The notes beneath the pieces are model-generated. The model was given only the letters and a program-made list of their open reading frames with translations. It made no database searches and had not been told where the DNA came from. DNA of 63,553 bases from Candidatus Palauibacter rhopaloidicola (GTDB taxonomy: Bacteria > Gemmatimonadota > Gemmatimonadetes > Palauibacterales > Palauibacteraceae): assembly GCA_026914155.1 (NCBI GenBank), contig JAPPGH010000028.1, positions 1-63,553 of the forward strand. Direction: 5' to 3'. Position 1 is the first letter of the stretch, and each line of letters opens with the position of its first letter. The position numbers and the translations under genes are program-made. This document shows positions 1-8,284 of this stretch, piece after piece.

Positions 1-190
1 TCGAGGTGCTCGACGAGCGCGGCAAGCGAAGGCGGGATGGATCTGGCCATGACGTTGACCCGGATGAGTGTTCCGTAGAATCAGGAAGGAAGTTAGGCCT
101 CTGTAAGCCGTAGTGTCAATACGGGCGTAATTGTTACTGAATCAGTAACACAGGCCCCTCGCGTGACACCCCAAGCTGCTTGCGATACCC
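1..190. other. Left-edge non-coding stretch
   Basis: I see no gene I can support here. The first ~80 bases may hold the 3' end of a gene cut by the window edge, but no frame gives a recognisable product. The rest carries a perfect inverted repeat (132-150) and becomes clearly poorer in G+C than the surroundings, which together with the repeat at 191-219 marks the edge of a small accessory islet. Confidence 0.5.
132..150. repeat. Perfect 9-bp inverted repeat (operator-like)
   Basis: TGTTACTGA and TCAGTAACA are exact reverse complements separated by one base. The 19-bp palindrome is AT-rich, unlike the GC-rich genome, and lies ~210 bp upstream of the fic start. It could be an operator for the AbiEi-like winged-helix domain of that protein, or a recombination or terminus site of the islet. 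Function is inferred only from position and symmetry. Confidence 0.55.
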
Positions 191-219
191 GGACCTGGTC
201 GAGCGTCGGCGCCACCTCG
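191..219. repeat. 29-bp direct repeat, left copy
   Basis: This segment is identical to 2036-2064 at 28 of 29 positions (the only difference is C/T in GAGYGTCGG) and has the same orientation. The right copy lies inside the 3' part of the minus-strand flavoprotein gene, where it encodes EVAPTLDQV. This copy is outside any gene I can support. The pair brackets the fic gene, as expected for a target-site or attachment-site duplication. Confidence 0.7.
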
Positions 220-262
220 CACGGGGCCGCATGCTCGCCGTCCACTCCGTGGCTAAGTTCAC

Positions 263-298
263 TTTTTTCGCATTTCGGGCTTCTTATGTTAAGATAAT
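263..298 (+). promoter_or_regulatory. Candidate fic promoter
   Basis: Bases 241-300 are about 38 % G+C by direct count, far below the surrounding ~65-70 %. A T-run starts at 263, and a sigma70-like -10 hexamer GATAAT sits at 293-298, 45 bases before the fic ATG. TATGTT at 285-290, 16 bases after the T-run, is an alternative -10. The exact hexamers are uncertain. Confidence 0.4.
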
Positions 299-342
299 TT
301 GCGTTTTGCGTGATTCTCCTGGCGTTATCCCAAGAAAATTCG

Positions 343-1863
343 ATGAACCGCACGCTGGACGAACTGCCCGAAGCCTTCGTGTCGCATACGGCGATCAGCG
401 GCGACGTGTCGCGGGCCGTGAAGGCCGGGACGCTGCGCAAGCTCGCGTCGCGCCTCTACACGAAGAACCTGGACGACGCGCCCGAGCGGATCGTGAGACG
501 CAACCTGTGGACGATCGTCGCCGGGTACTTTCCCGGCGCGCTGGTCGCCGACCGCACGGCCATCGAAGTCGGCCCGGCGCCCGACGGCTCCGTATGCCTC
601 GTCAGCGCGCGTGGCAGGATGATCGAGTTACCCGGCATCGTGCTCCGTCCGAGACGCGGCTCCGGGCCGATCACGTCCGATATGCCCTTCGTCGAAGGAT
701 TATACCTCAGTTCGAGGACCCGGGCGTATCTGCAGAACCTGCGCCCCTCCCGAACTCGGGGCGGCCGTGTGCCGCGCACGCTCTCCCAGGCTCAGATCGA
801 AGAAGCGCTTGATCGCCTCATTCGTGGCTCCGGCGAATCGGCCGTCAAACAACTGCGCGACGATGCCCGCGCCATGGTCGCCGAACTCGGTCTGGAGAGG
901 GAGGCGGCCCGCCTCGACACTCTCATCGGCACCCTTCTCGGCACCCGCCTAAGCGAACTCGATTCACCGCTTGCGCGGGCCCGCAGCCGGGGAAACGCCT
1001 ACGACCCCGACCGCATGGATTTGTTTCATAAGCTGCATCGCGCGCTCCGCGACCGCCCCCCGCGCGTACGATCCGCACCCGACCGGGATGCGCAGGGCCG
1101 CGACACGCTGGCGTTCTTCGAGGCATACTTCTCGAACTTTGTCGAGGGCACCGAGTTTCTGGTCGAGGAGGCCGTGCGAATCGTCTTTGAGGGCGAGATC
1201 CCACAGCATCGGCCCGCGGACGCTCGCGACGTGATTGGCACTTGGCGCCTCGTCTCCAACCCACAGGAGATGGCTCGCACCCCGCGAGATCCAGCGGAGC
1301 TTACGAGTCTCTTGCGGTACCGCCACCGCCAGATCATGGGGGGGCGTCCGGAAATGCGCCCCGGCGAGTTCAAGGACGCTGCAAACAAGGCCGGCGGCAC
1401 CCACTTCGTCCTCCCCGATCTGGTATCAGGCACGCTGGAGCAGGGTTTCTCTCTGTATCACAGCCTCGAGTCGCCCTTCGAGCGGGCGGTGTACATGATG
1501 TTCCTCGTGGCCGAGGTGCACCCCTTCGCGGACGGAAACGGACGCGTCGCGCGTGTCATGATGAACGCGGAACTCGTGACGGCCGGCGAGGAGCGAATCG
1601 TCATCCCGACCGTCTTCCGAAACAACTACCTCGCCGCGCTCCGCGCGCTGTCCCGAACGGACCGCCGGCCCGAGCCTCTGATCGGCATGCTCGACTACGC
1701 CCAGCGCTGGACCCTGGCCGTCGGCTGGACCTCGCTCCCGGAGACGCAACGGGAGCTGGAAGCGTGCCACGCCTTCCTGGATCCCGATGAAGCCGACGGC
1801 GAGGGCAAGCGGCTGCGCATGCCCGTCGTGACGTCCGACGCGCGTGGCCCTGCTAACGGATGA
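343..1863 (+). CDS. Fic-domain protein with AbiEi-like N-terminal domain
   Basis: A 506-residue protein with two parts. Residues ~15-110 (AVKAGTLRKLASRLYTKN, later GALVADRTAIE) resemble the winged-helix/AbiEi-type antitoxin module seen in type IV toxin-antitoxin and DUF6088-like proteins. The C-terminal part holds the Fic motif HPFADGNGRVAR at residues 393-404, with catalytic His393 and the anion-binding GNGR. Fic enzymes usually transfer AMP or another nucleotide to a target hydroxyl. SNFVEG at 264-269 fits the (S/T)xxxE(G/N) inhibitory motif upstream of the Fic core, so the enzyme is probably autoinhibited (class II). I chose the ATG at 343 over the GTG at 310 because the homology-like part begins there. 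There is no separate antitoxin gene. The gene stands alone inside a repeat-flanked islet. Confidence 0.85.
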   Translation: MNRTLDELPEAFVSHTAISGDVSRAVKAGTLRKLASRLYTKNLDDAPERIVRRNLWTIVAGYFPGALVADRTAIEVGPAPDGSVCLVSARGRMIELPGIVLRPRRGSGPITSDMPFVEGLYLSSRTRAYLQNLRPSRTRGGRVPRTLSQAQIEEALDRLIRGSGESAVKQLRDDARAMVAELGLEREAARLDTLIGTLLGTRLSELDSPLARARSRGNAYDPDRMDLFHKLHRALRDRPPRVRSAPDRDAQGRDTLAFFEAYFSNFVEGTEFLVEEAVRIVFEGEIPQHRPADARDVIGTWRLVSNPQEMARTPRDPAELTSLLRYRHRQIMGGRPEMRPGEFKDAANKAGGTHFVLPDLVSGTLEQGFSLYHSLESPFERAVYMMFLVAEVHPFADGNGRVARVMMNAELVTAGEERIVIPTVFRNNYLAALRALSRTDRRPEPLIGMLDYAQRWTLAVGWTSLPETQRELEACHAFLDPDEADGEGKRLRMPVVTSDARGPANG

Positions 1864-1919
1864 AGGCGAGCCCGCTGTGGCGCTTGGTGGAGGCTGCTGC
1901 GGAGGGCTGAAGCCTGGGC

Positions 1920-3482
1920 TCAGCCGTCGTTCGTGAGGTCGAGGAAGCCGGCTCCGACGGTGAGGGCGAGGGCGGCGAGGAAGTCGGGGAGCGGCGCCGG
2001 GTCGGCGCGCCGGTTGTAGGCCTCGTAGATGTCGGGGACCTGGTCGAGTGTCGGCGCCACCTCGACGAGTAGCCGGAGATCGACGTTGCGCACGTAGCGC
2101 GCGCCGGCCGGCAGCCGCTCCGAGACGAGGTGGGGTTCGAGGGCGATCCGGTCCCCGGCCACGGCGGGCCCCGAGACGATCTCGAGCCCGGCGGCCGGGC
2201 GGAGGCGCACGGCGGCGCGCGCGCGGATGGTCTCGTACGCCGCCCGCACCTCCGCGCTTCCGAGGAACGCCTCGGCCCGGTCCTCCGCGAGCGAGCGCTC
2301 GCCCGGTTCCAGCATCCCGGACGCGCCGGACGCGCCGGACGCTCCAGACTCCTCTGCGGGTTCCCGGATGCCGCCCCCCGCCGTGCGCGCGGCGTCGAGC
2401 CGGGCGTCCCAGAAGGGATGGTCGTTCGCGGCGGCGGCCTGCTCCAGGAAGGGGACGGACAGCGCGCGGTAGGTGCGGTACACCTCGCGTTCGCGGTCGT
2501 CGTACAACTCGCAGGCGGGGCCGGCCATGGCGTCGTCCTCGAGCCCCGTGTGCGTCACGATCGCGGCGAGCCACGCGGAGGCGAGCGCCTTCTTGACGCC
2601 GTACGAGGAGAGGGGGTCGATGAAGGAGCCGGCGTCGCCGACGAGGAGCAGGCCCGGCCGGCCGTGCAGGGTCGCGCCGTAGAGCGACGCGGGACATGCC
2701 CGCACGGGTCCCTGCAGCCGGCCGCCCTCGAGGCGCCGGCCGAGCCGCGCCGCCTTGGCCAGTTCGGCGCGCCACATGCCGTCGAGGCCCCGTTCGCGCG
2801 CCAGGTGCGTGCGGCGCGGGTCGACCATCGCCGTGACGCAGCGGGTACGCGGGGAGGTCGGCACCGACCAGGCCCACCCGTCCCGGTAGCTCTCGATCAG
2901 CGTACAGCCGGGGTCCGGCGGAGCGTGGCCGCGGTCCGGGGTCCAGCGGCCGACGAGCGCGAGCGTGGCGATGCCGCGTTCGCGCGTGCGGAGCCCGCGC
3001 CGGGCGAGCACCCCGGCCCGGCCGGAGGCGTCGAGCACCCAGCGCCCCCGGTAGCGCGCGGCCGAGGTGGCCACGCGCCAGCCATCGGGCTCGGCGGCCG
3101 CCTCGACCACCGGCCCGTCCGCCACCAGGCGCGCGCCCGCCTCGCGCGCCACCCCGTGGAAGGCGGTCTCCAGCGCCGCCCGATCCGCATGGAAGCCGCG
3201 CTCGGGCGCCCCGAACCGCTCGTCGCGCCGCGGCTCGCCGGCCCACCACACGGTGTTGCCCTCGTTCGGCACGAGGCCCGCCGCGTCCAGGGCGTCCAGC
3301 GCCCCCACGCGTTCGAGGAGCTTGCGCGCCGAGCCGGGGATGGATTCGGCGAGCCATTTCGCCGGCGGGGCGGGCCGCGTGATCAGCGCGACATCGTGCC
3401 CGCGCCGCGCCAGCGACGCCGCGGCGGCGCAGCCCGCCGGCCCGCCGCCGACGATCAGGACATCAAAGAACGTGTTCGCCAG
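1920..3482 (-). CDS. FAD-dependent oxidoreductase, halogenase/geranylgeranyl-reductase-like
   Basis: The frame encodes an N-terminal Rossmann FAD motif (VLIVGGGPAGCAAA), a GWAWSVP segment matching the WxWxIP pattern of flavin-dependent halogenases, and the second FAD motif LLVGDAGSFIDPLSSYGVKK. A (GAS)3 low-complexity linker comes from a 9-bp repeat near 2320-2346. An in-frame GTG exists at 3308, but starting there would remove the FAD motif. Upstream of it the only start-like codon after the preceding in-frame TGA (3489-3491) is CTG at 3480-3482, so I propose a CTG start coupled to the upstream gene. Substrate is unknown: halogenase, monooxygenase or reductase are all possible. The 29-bp repeat lies in its last third. 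Confidence 0.75.
   Translation of the reverse strand: MANTFFDVLIVGGGPAGCAAAASLARRGHDVALITRPAPPAKWLAESIPGSARKLLERVGALDALDAAGLVPNEGNTVWWAGEPRRDERFGAPERGFHADRAALETAFHGVAREAGARLVADGPVVEAAAEPDGWRVATSAARYRGRWVLDASGRAGVLARRGLRTRERGIATLALVGRWTPDRGHAPPDPGCTLIESYRDGWAWSVPTSPRTRCVTAMVDPRRTHLARERGLDGMWRAELAKAARLGRRLEGGRLQGPVRACPASLYGATLHGRPGLLLVGDAGSFIDPLSSYGVKKALASAWLAAIVTHTGLEDDAMAGPACELYDDREREVYRTYRALSVPFLEQAAAANDHPFWDARLDAARTAGGGIREPAEESGASGASGASGMLEPGERSLAEDRAEAFLGSAEVRAAYETIRARAAVRLRPAAGLEIVSGPAVAGDRIALEPHLVSERLPAGARYVRNVDLRLLVEVAPTLDQVPDIYEAYNRRADPAPLPDFLAALALTVGAGFLDLTNDG
2036..2064. repeat. 29-bp direct repeat, right copy (inside flavoprotein gene)
   Basis: Second copy of the repeat at 191-219, one mismatch, same orientation. 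It is read on the minus strand as codons for EVAPTLDQV of the flavoprotein. The 1.8 kb between the copies contains only the fic gene and its leader plus the flavoprotein 3' end. Confidence 0.7.
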
Positions 3483-3488
3483 GCGGGC

Positions 3489-4169
3489 TCAGTTCGCCCG
3501 CGGGCGCAGCGCGAACGCACCCGCGCCGCCCGGTCCGTCCATGGCGAAGCAGTAGAAGCGCCCGTCGCCGCCCGTCCCGCGCAGGTCATCGAGGCTGCAG
3601 CCCCGCGACCCGTGCGCCTCGTTCCACGAGGTCGGGTTCTGTCCACCACCCGTGCGGTCGTGGTGCCCGACGAGCGCGCTGCCCTCGCCGCTCGACGTCC
3701 AGTTGCTGCACGTCGTGTCGCCGTCCGCGCCCGAGGCCATGCCGTTCATCAGCGTCCCGGTGAGGATGTCGTGCTGGTTCGGCTGGTCGCCCCGCCCGTT
3801 CACCTCATTACCGTTCTCCGTGAGGATCGTGGCTTTGGTCAGGTTCGGGCCGTTGCTGTGCAGGTGCTCGACATCCCGGGCGATCATCGTGCCCGCGTGG
3901 TTGAACCACGGCCCATCGCCGATCCGGTCGCGCGCGTGCACGCCGCCCGAGCCCGTCGTGCTCAGGTAGGCCCGCCACATGCGGTCGGGCAGTCCCGCCG
4001 CCTCGGCCAGCGTCTCGCAGTACGCGTCCGCGCCCTCGAGACCGCCGAGATCCGCGCCGTCCCCCGGATTCGAACTGGTGATGAAGAAGCTGATGCTCTC
4101 GTCCTGCGCCGTCGCCCCGCTCGCGCCGAACGCGAACAAGAGGGCCATGAAACCGATCGTGCGTCTCAT
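3489..4169 (-). CDS. Secreted lectin-like (DUF1554/endostatin-fold-like) protein
   Basis: 226 residues with a Sec signal peptide (MRRTIGFMALLFAFGASG, cleavage near ATAQ-D). The mature part begins FFITSSNPGDGADLGGLEGA and continues with WRAYLST, ARDRIGDGPW, NLTKATILTENGNEVNGRG and HDILTGT. These blocks recur in secreted C-type-lectin-like or endostatin-like proteins often labelled lectin. Four cysteines (DAYCETL, TTCSNW, RGCSLDD, YCFAMD) could form two disulphides in the periplasm or outside the cell. It sits between a propeller gene (35-nt gap) and the flavoprotein gene, whose CTG start follows its TGA by 6 nt. The ligand is unknown. Confidence 0.7.
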   Translation of the reverse strand: MRRTIGFMALLFAFGASGATAQDESISFFITSSNPGDGADLGGLEGADAYCETLAEAAGLPDRMWRAYLSTTGSGGVHARDRIGDGPWFNHAGTMIARDVEHLHSNGPNLTKATILTENGNEVNGRGDQPNQHDILTGTLMNGMASGADGDTTCSNWTSSGEGSALVGHHDRTGGGQNPTSWNEAHGSRGCSLDDLRGTGGDGRFYCFAMDGPGGAGAFALRPRAN

Positions 4170-4203
4170 CTTCGACTCCCGTGCTGGTTGCTGCCCGATT
4201 CCG

Positions 4204-5250
4204 CTAACGCCGGATGTATTTTCTCATCTGTCGGGGTCCGACCTCCGCCCCGTAGAGGTTGCCGTGCGCGTCGACCGCGATCCCCTCCGCGCCGCTCGTG
4301 CCGGACGCATCCTGGTTGGGCTCCGGATCCGGGATGAACGTCGTCACCCAGCCGGTGGCCGCGTCGCCGATGTAGATGCCGCGGAGCCACCCCTTGTTGC
4401 GGCGCGAGTTCGACTCGGAGTCCGTCGAGTAGAGGACATCCTCCTCGTCGATGAACAGGCCGCTCGGACGGCCGAACTGGTGCCACGTCTCGAGATGGTT
4501 CCCCTCCTGGTCGAAGACCTGGACGCGGCTGTTGCCGCGGTCGCCGACGAAGAGGCGGCCCTGCGAGTCCATGGCGAGCGCGTGCGGGTCGCGGAACTCG
4601 CCGTTCGCCGTGCCCGCGCGCCCCCACTCCATGAGGAAGGTGCCATCGGCCGCGAACTTCACGATGCGGTTGTTGCCGCCCGCGTCGTGCCCGTCCGCCA
4701 CGAAGATGCTGCCGTCGGGCGCGATGAGGATGTCCGACGGCTTGTTGAAGTGGTGCGGGCCGTCCCCCGCCACGCCCTTCTCGCCCAGCACCATCAGGAC
4801 CTCGCCCTCGGGGCTGAACTTGTAGACCACGTGCCCCCAGCCCTCCGGCACCGGCGCGTATCCCACGGCGTCGGCCACCCACACGCTGCCGTCCTCCTCG
4901 ACGAACATCCCGTGCGGCCACGCGATGAGTCCCGAGCCGAAGCTGCGCACGACGTTCCCCTCGGTGTCGAAGAGCAGGATCGGGTCGACGTCGCTCTCGA
5001 CGCACAGGTTCGCGCCGCAGCGCTCGCCCACCCAGATGTGCTCCCCGTCCGGGGCCGGGTAGACGGCGCTGGTCGCGCCCCACGAGCGTCCGTCGGGAAG
5101 CTCTCCCCAGCCGTCCATGGCCCTGTACGGGTTCGGCGCCGTCAACTGCGCCGCGAGCGCGCCGGGGCCCACGCCGGCGCCCGAAGCGAACGCCGTAAGC
5201 ACGAGTACCGCGCCGAGTCCGATTCGCCTGGTGCCTTGTATCCGTCGCAT
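4204..5250 (-). CDS. Secreted six-bladed beta-propeller (NHL-type) protein
   Basis: 348 residues. The ATG at 5250 is preceded by a GGGAGG Shine-Dalgarno; the frame is open further upstream, but that part is low-complexity and not protein-like. A signal peptide (LGAVLVLTAFASGAGVGPG) is followed by NHL-like repeats such as DPHALAMDSQGRLFVGDRGN and PSDILIAPDGSIFVADGHD, with the usual DG/GN turns. Family members bind ligands or act as lyases in the periplasm. No catalytic motif allows a reaction to be named. It is probably the first gene of a minus-strand operon with the lectin-like and flavoprotein genes. Confidence 0.75.
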   Translation of the reverse strand: MRRIQGTRRIGLGAVLVLTAFASGAGVGPGALAAQLTAPNPYRAMDGWGELPDGRSWGATSAVYPAPDGEHIWVGERCGANLCVESDVDPILLFDTEGNVVRSFGSGLIAWPHGMFVEEDGSVWVADAVGYAPVPEGWGHVVYKFSPEGEVLMVLGEKGVAGDGPHHFNKPSDILIAPDGSIFVADGHDAGGNNRIVKFAADGTFLMEWGRAGTANGEFRDPHALAMDSQGRLFVGDRGNSRVQVFDQEGNHLETWHQFGRPSGLFIDEEDVLYSTDSESNSRRNKGWLRGIYIGDAATGWVTTFIPDPEPNQDASGTSGAEGIAVDAHGNLYGAEVGPRQMRKYIRR

Positions 5251-5437
5251 CCGTCCTCCCGTCCTTCCGGTCCGCGCCATCCGCATCGTTGTCGCAATCG
5301 TGTCGCACCAAAAACGATGGGACGTGACGGGCAAGACGGGCAAGGCGCGCAAGACGGGAATGGCGGGTAAGACGGACAGGCGGCGCACCGGGGCGCACCG
5401 GGGTGCAGCGGGCTGCAGCGGGGCGCTCTGGAAGGGG
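5251..5437. other. Low-complexity intergenic region
   Basis: No gene is supported here. Bases ~5331-5435 consist of degenerate short purine-rich repeats (variants of GGGCAAGACG, then GGGGCGCACC and GGGCTGCAGC). These keep all frames open by composition only. The region separates the HupE-like gene from the propeller gene and carries the leader and Shine-Dalgarno of the latter. Confidence 0.5.
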
Positions 5438-6889
5438 CTACTCCGCCAGCGCGGTCCGGCCGCCCCCTTTCGCTTTCGCCGCCAGCCGTCCGAAGGGTCC
5501 ACTGATCGCCCACGCCGCGCCCACGACGATCAGCGCCAGCGCCCCCCAGCGCATGAGCGCCGCGGCCAGCGCTCCGTCGAAGGCGGGCCACGCGAAGCGG
5601 TAGGCCAGCAGGTCCGAGCCCCGGTCCGTCATCCAGTGCCAGCCGGTGTGCGCCAGCAGCGCCGACCCGATGATCGTCCCCATGCGCTCCGCCACCACCC
5701 TCCGGAACAGCACCTCGACCACCGGCACGGCGACCGCGACGACGACGAGTTGCCCCAGTTCCACGCCCACGTTGAACGCGAGCAGGGAGGCGAGCAGGTG
5801 TCCGCCCGCGAACTGCAGCGACTCGCTGAGCGCGAACGAGAAGCCGAACCCGTGCACGAGCCCGAACCCGAACGCGAGCAGCCAGCGTTTCCGGGGTTTC
5901 GCCCCGACGATGTTCTCGAGCGCCATGTAGACGATCGAGAGCGCGATGAGGGTCTCGATCAGCGGCGGGAACCAGAGCGCGCGCGGCGCGATCCCGAAGG
6001 CGGAGGCGATGAGGGTGATCGAGTGCGCGATCGTGAAGGAGGTGATGACGGGAACCAGGCCCCACAGCGTCCGCAGCGGGATGACGAGACAGAGGAGGAA
6101 GAGGAGGTGGTCGATCCCGTCGAGGATGTGCGTGAAGCCGAGCGACACGAAGCGCAGCGCCGCCTGGTGCCAGCGGGGGTCGAGCCGCACGAGTCCGGGG
6201 TCGCCGACGTACTGGAAGGCGCGCTCCGGCCGGTCCGGCGGCCGCAGGCGCAGCACGGTGACGGTGCGCAGGCCGAGGTGCGCGAAGCCGGGGTCGATCG
6301 AGAAGCGCGACTCGTCCGACTCGATATCGTACTCCAGCAGTACGTCGAGCAGCGCCTGCCGCCACGGAAGTTGGAGCCCGGGGTCGAGCGGCGGGTCGTC
6401 GAAGTGGGCCAGCGCCGACTCGTAGCTGGCGAAGGACCGGTCCGAGGGGAGCGAGACGCGGGTCGCCACGATGCGCGGCGCTTCCAGGCGCCGGTCCTCC
6501 TCGTAGAACGCCACGTAGTCGGCGAGCCAGAGTTGCGCCGCGTCGCGGAGGAACGGGTCCGCCGCCTCGAGATCCAGGTAACCGAGTCCGTACTGGGGGA
6601 ACTCGATGTCCCGCATCGCCTCGAGCGGCGCCCGCACGAGGAATCGGAGGCGGGACCCCTCCGGCGTGACGAAGGCCTGCACCGTGACGTCCGCCGGAAT
6701 CTCGTGCGGCACGGCGGGGACCGCCCCGACCGCCCGATCCGGCGCCGCCCGCTCGGCCGGGCGATCCGGCGCCGCCCGCGCCGCCCCGGCCAGAGTCGTC
6801 AGACCGTAGAGCGCGAGCACACACCCCATCAGCGTCGCCGTGCGCCGGCTTGGACGGCGTGTGTCACTTCGTTTCATCCCGTGTTTCAT
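5438..6889 (-). CDS. HupE/UreJ-family membrane protein
   Basis: About 483 residues from the ATG at 6889 (another in-frame ATG lies at 6877). An N-terminal signal-like segment (TATLMGCVLALYGLTTLAGA) leads into an extracytoplasmic domain of ~220 residues. The C-terminal half has several transmembrane helices with conserved HupE/UreJ_2 blocks: FTHILDGIDHLLFLL, ITSFTIAHSITLI, FGLVHGFGFSFALSES and AFNVGVELGQ. HupE/UreJ proteins are linked to nickel or cobalt movement in hydrogenase and urease contexts. No such enzymes are present here, so the substrate is open. The upstream extension to 7021 overlaps the divergent promoter region and is not protein-like. Confidence 0.75.
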   Translation of the reverse strand: MKHGMKRSDTRRPSRRTATLMGCVLALYGLTTLAGAARAAPDRPAERAAPDRAVGAVPAVPHEIPADVTVQAFVTPEGSRLRFLVRAPLEAMRDIEFPQYGLGYLDLEAADPFLRDAAQLWLADYVAFYEEDRRLEAPRIVATRVSLPSDRSFASYESALAHFDDPPLDPGLQLPWRQALLDVLLEYDIESDESRFSIDPGFAHLGLRTVTVLRLRPPDRPERAFQYVGDPGLVRLDPRWHQAALRFVSLGFTHILDGIDHLLFLLCLVIPLRTLWGLVPVITSFTIAHSITLIASAFGIAPRALWFPPLIETLIALSIVYMALENIVGAKPRKRWLLAFGFGLVHGFGFSFALSESLQFAGGHLLASLLAFNVGVELGQLVVVAVAVPVVEVLFRRVVAERMGTIIGSALLAHTGWHWMTDRGSDLLAYRFAWPAFDGALAAALMRWGALALIVVGAAWAISGPFGRLAAKAKGGGRTALAE

Positions 6890-7046
6890 CCCGTCACGAT
6901 GGCGCGGCCGGCGCGCGCCGTCGACCCCGGCCGATCTCTGGACGAACGCGGACGGCATCGGTAGCGTGAATCGATCGGCAAACGTCGGGATCGGGCGACG
7001 CGGGAGCGACTCAGGCTCCATTCAGGATCCGCAAGGAGAGACAGCC

Positions 7047-8243
7047 ATGAACGGAAAGCGGCGAACCCTCATCTTCGGCGTGGTCGCGGGCATCGCCCTC
7101 GCGCTGGCGTGCGGCCAGGCGGCCATGGACGATGGGGCCCAGGCGAGCGAGGGACAGGGTGTGGAGGCGCCGATGTTCGAGGTGGACCCGTTCTGGCCGA
7201 AACCGCTGCCGGACCACTGGGTGCTCGGCTCGGCGATCGGCGTGGGCGTCGACTCGCGCGACCACGTCTTCATCGTGCACCGGGGCAACCTCACCGAGCG
7301 CACCGAGGGCGGGGCCGACGCCGACCCGCCGATCGGCGAATGCTGCCGCGCCGCGCCGCCCGTGCTCGAGTTCGATCCGGAAGGAAACCTCGTCAACGCC
7401 TGGGGCGGCCCCTCCGAGGACTACGTGTGGCCCGGCTCGAACCACGGGATCACCGTCGACCACATGGACAACCTGTGGATCGGCGGGAACGGGCCGAACG
7501 ACACGCACATCCTCAAGTTCTCGCGCGACGGCGAGTTCCTCGCCTCGTACGGCGAGCCGGAGGCGGGACCGGAGCCCGACAGCCACAGCGAGACGCGCTT
7601 CAACCGGGTCGCCAAGCTCGCCTTCGACGCGGGGGCCAACGAGGCCTACCTCGCGGACGGCTACGGCGGCCGCCGCGTCGCGGTGCTGGACGCCTCGACC
7701 GGCGCCTTCAAGCGCTACTGGGGCGCCTACGGCAACGCACCCGACGACGCGCGCACGCCGCCCTACGACCCGGACGCGCCGCTCATCCAGCAGTTCCGCA
7801 CGCCGGTGCACTGCGCCGAACCGTCGCTCGACGGTCTCGTGTACGTGTGCGACCGGCCCAACGACCGCATCCAGGTCTTCCAGACGGACGGCACCTACGT
7901 GGACGAGGTGCGGATCGCGCCGCGCACGCTGGGCGACGGGTCGACGTGGGACATCGCCTTCTCGCGCGACGCGGACCAGAAGTACATGTACGTCGCCGAC
8001 GGCAAGAACATGCGCGTCTACATCATGGACCGCGCCTCGCTCGAGATCCTGACCAGCTTCGGCGACGGCGGCCGTCAGCCCGGCCAGTTCTTCGCCGTCC
8101 ACAGCATCGCGACGGACTCGGACGGCAACATCTACACGACGGAAACCTACGAGGGGAAGCGCGTCCAGAAGTTCGTGTACATGGGCATGGGCCCGGTGCC
8201 GGCCGAGCACCAGGGACCGCCCTGGCCGCGTGGTGACCAGTAG
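7047..8243 (+). CDS. Six-bladed beta-propeller lipoprotein, copy 1
   Basis: 398 residues; the ATG has an AAGGAGAG Shine-Dalgarno. The N-terminus (GVVAGIALALACGQAAMDD) is a lipoprotein signal with lipobox LALAC, so the protein is probably membrane-anchored and faces the periplasm. The body holds NHL-like blades (GITVDHMDNLWIGGNG, IATDSDGNIYTTETYEGKRV). PVLEFDPEGNLVNAWGGP and the general layout resemble the propellers related to peptidyl-alpha-hydroxyglycine lyase, but no active site can be assigned. It is followed after 41 nt by a near-duplicate gene. Confidence 0.8.
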   Translation: MNGKRRTLIFGVVAGIALALACGQAAMDDGAQASEGQGVEAPMFEVDPFWPKPLPDHWVLGSAIGVGVDSRDHVFIVHRGNLTERTEGGADADPPIGECCRAAPPVLEFDPEGNLVNAWGGPSEDYVWPGSNHGITVDHMDNLWIGGNGPNDTHILKFSRDGEFLASYGEPEAGPEPDSHSETRFNRVAKLAFDAGANEAYLADGYGGRRVAVLDASTGAFKRYWGAYGNAPDDARTPPYDPDAPLIQQFRTPVHCAEPSLDGLVYVCDRPNDRIQVFQTDGTYVDEVRIAPRTLGDGSTWDIAFSRDADQKYMYVADGKNMRVYIMDRASLEILTSFGDGGRQPGQFFAVHSIATDSDGNIYTTETYEGKRVQKFVYMGMGPVPAEHQGPPWPRGDQ

Positions 8244-8284
8244 AGGCGACCAGTAGACGGAAGGACCGGCGAGGAGGTACGGCC

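Noticed and set aside
93..440. Minus-strand 115-codon frame over the islet edge
   Set aside because: No Shine-Dalgarno or domain; it contains EVAPTLDQV only because of the 29-bp repeat and overlaps the fic promoter and start.
180..812. Plus-strand frame overlapping the start of fic
   Set aside because: Arg-rich and without features; fic in the alternative frame is strongly supported by its motifs.
5331..5437. Possible CRISPR-like repeat array
   Set aside because: The repeats are short, degenerate and continuous with no spacers; there are no cas genes.
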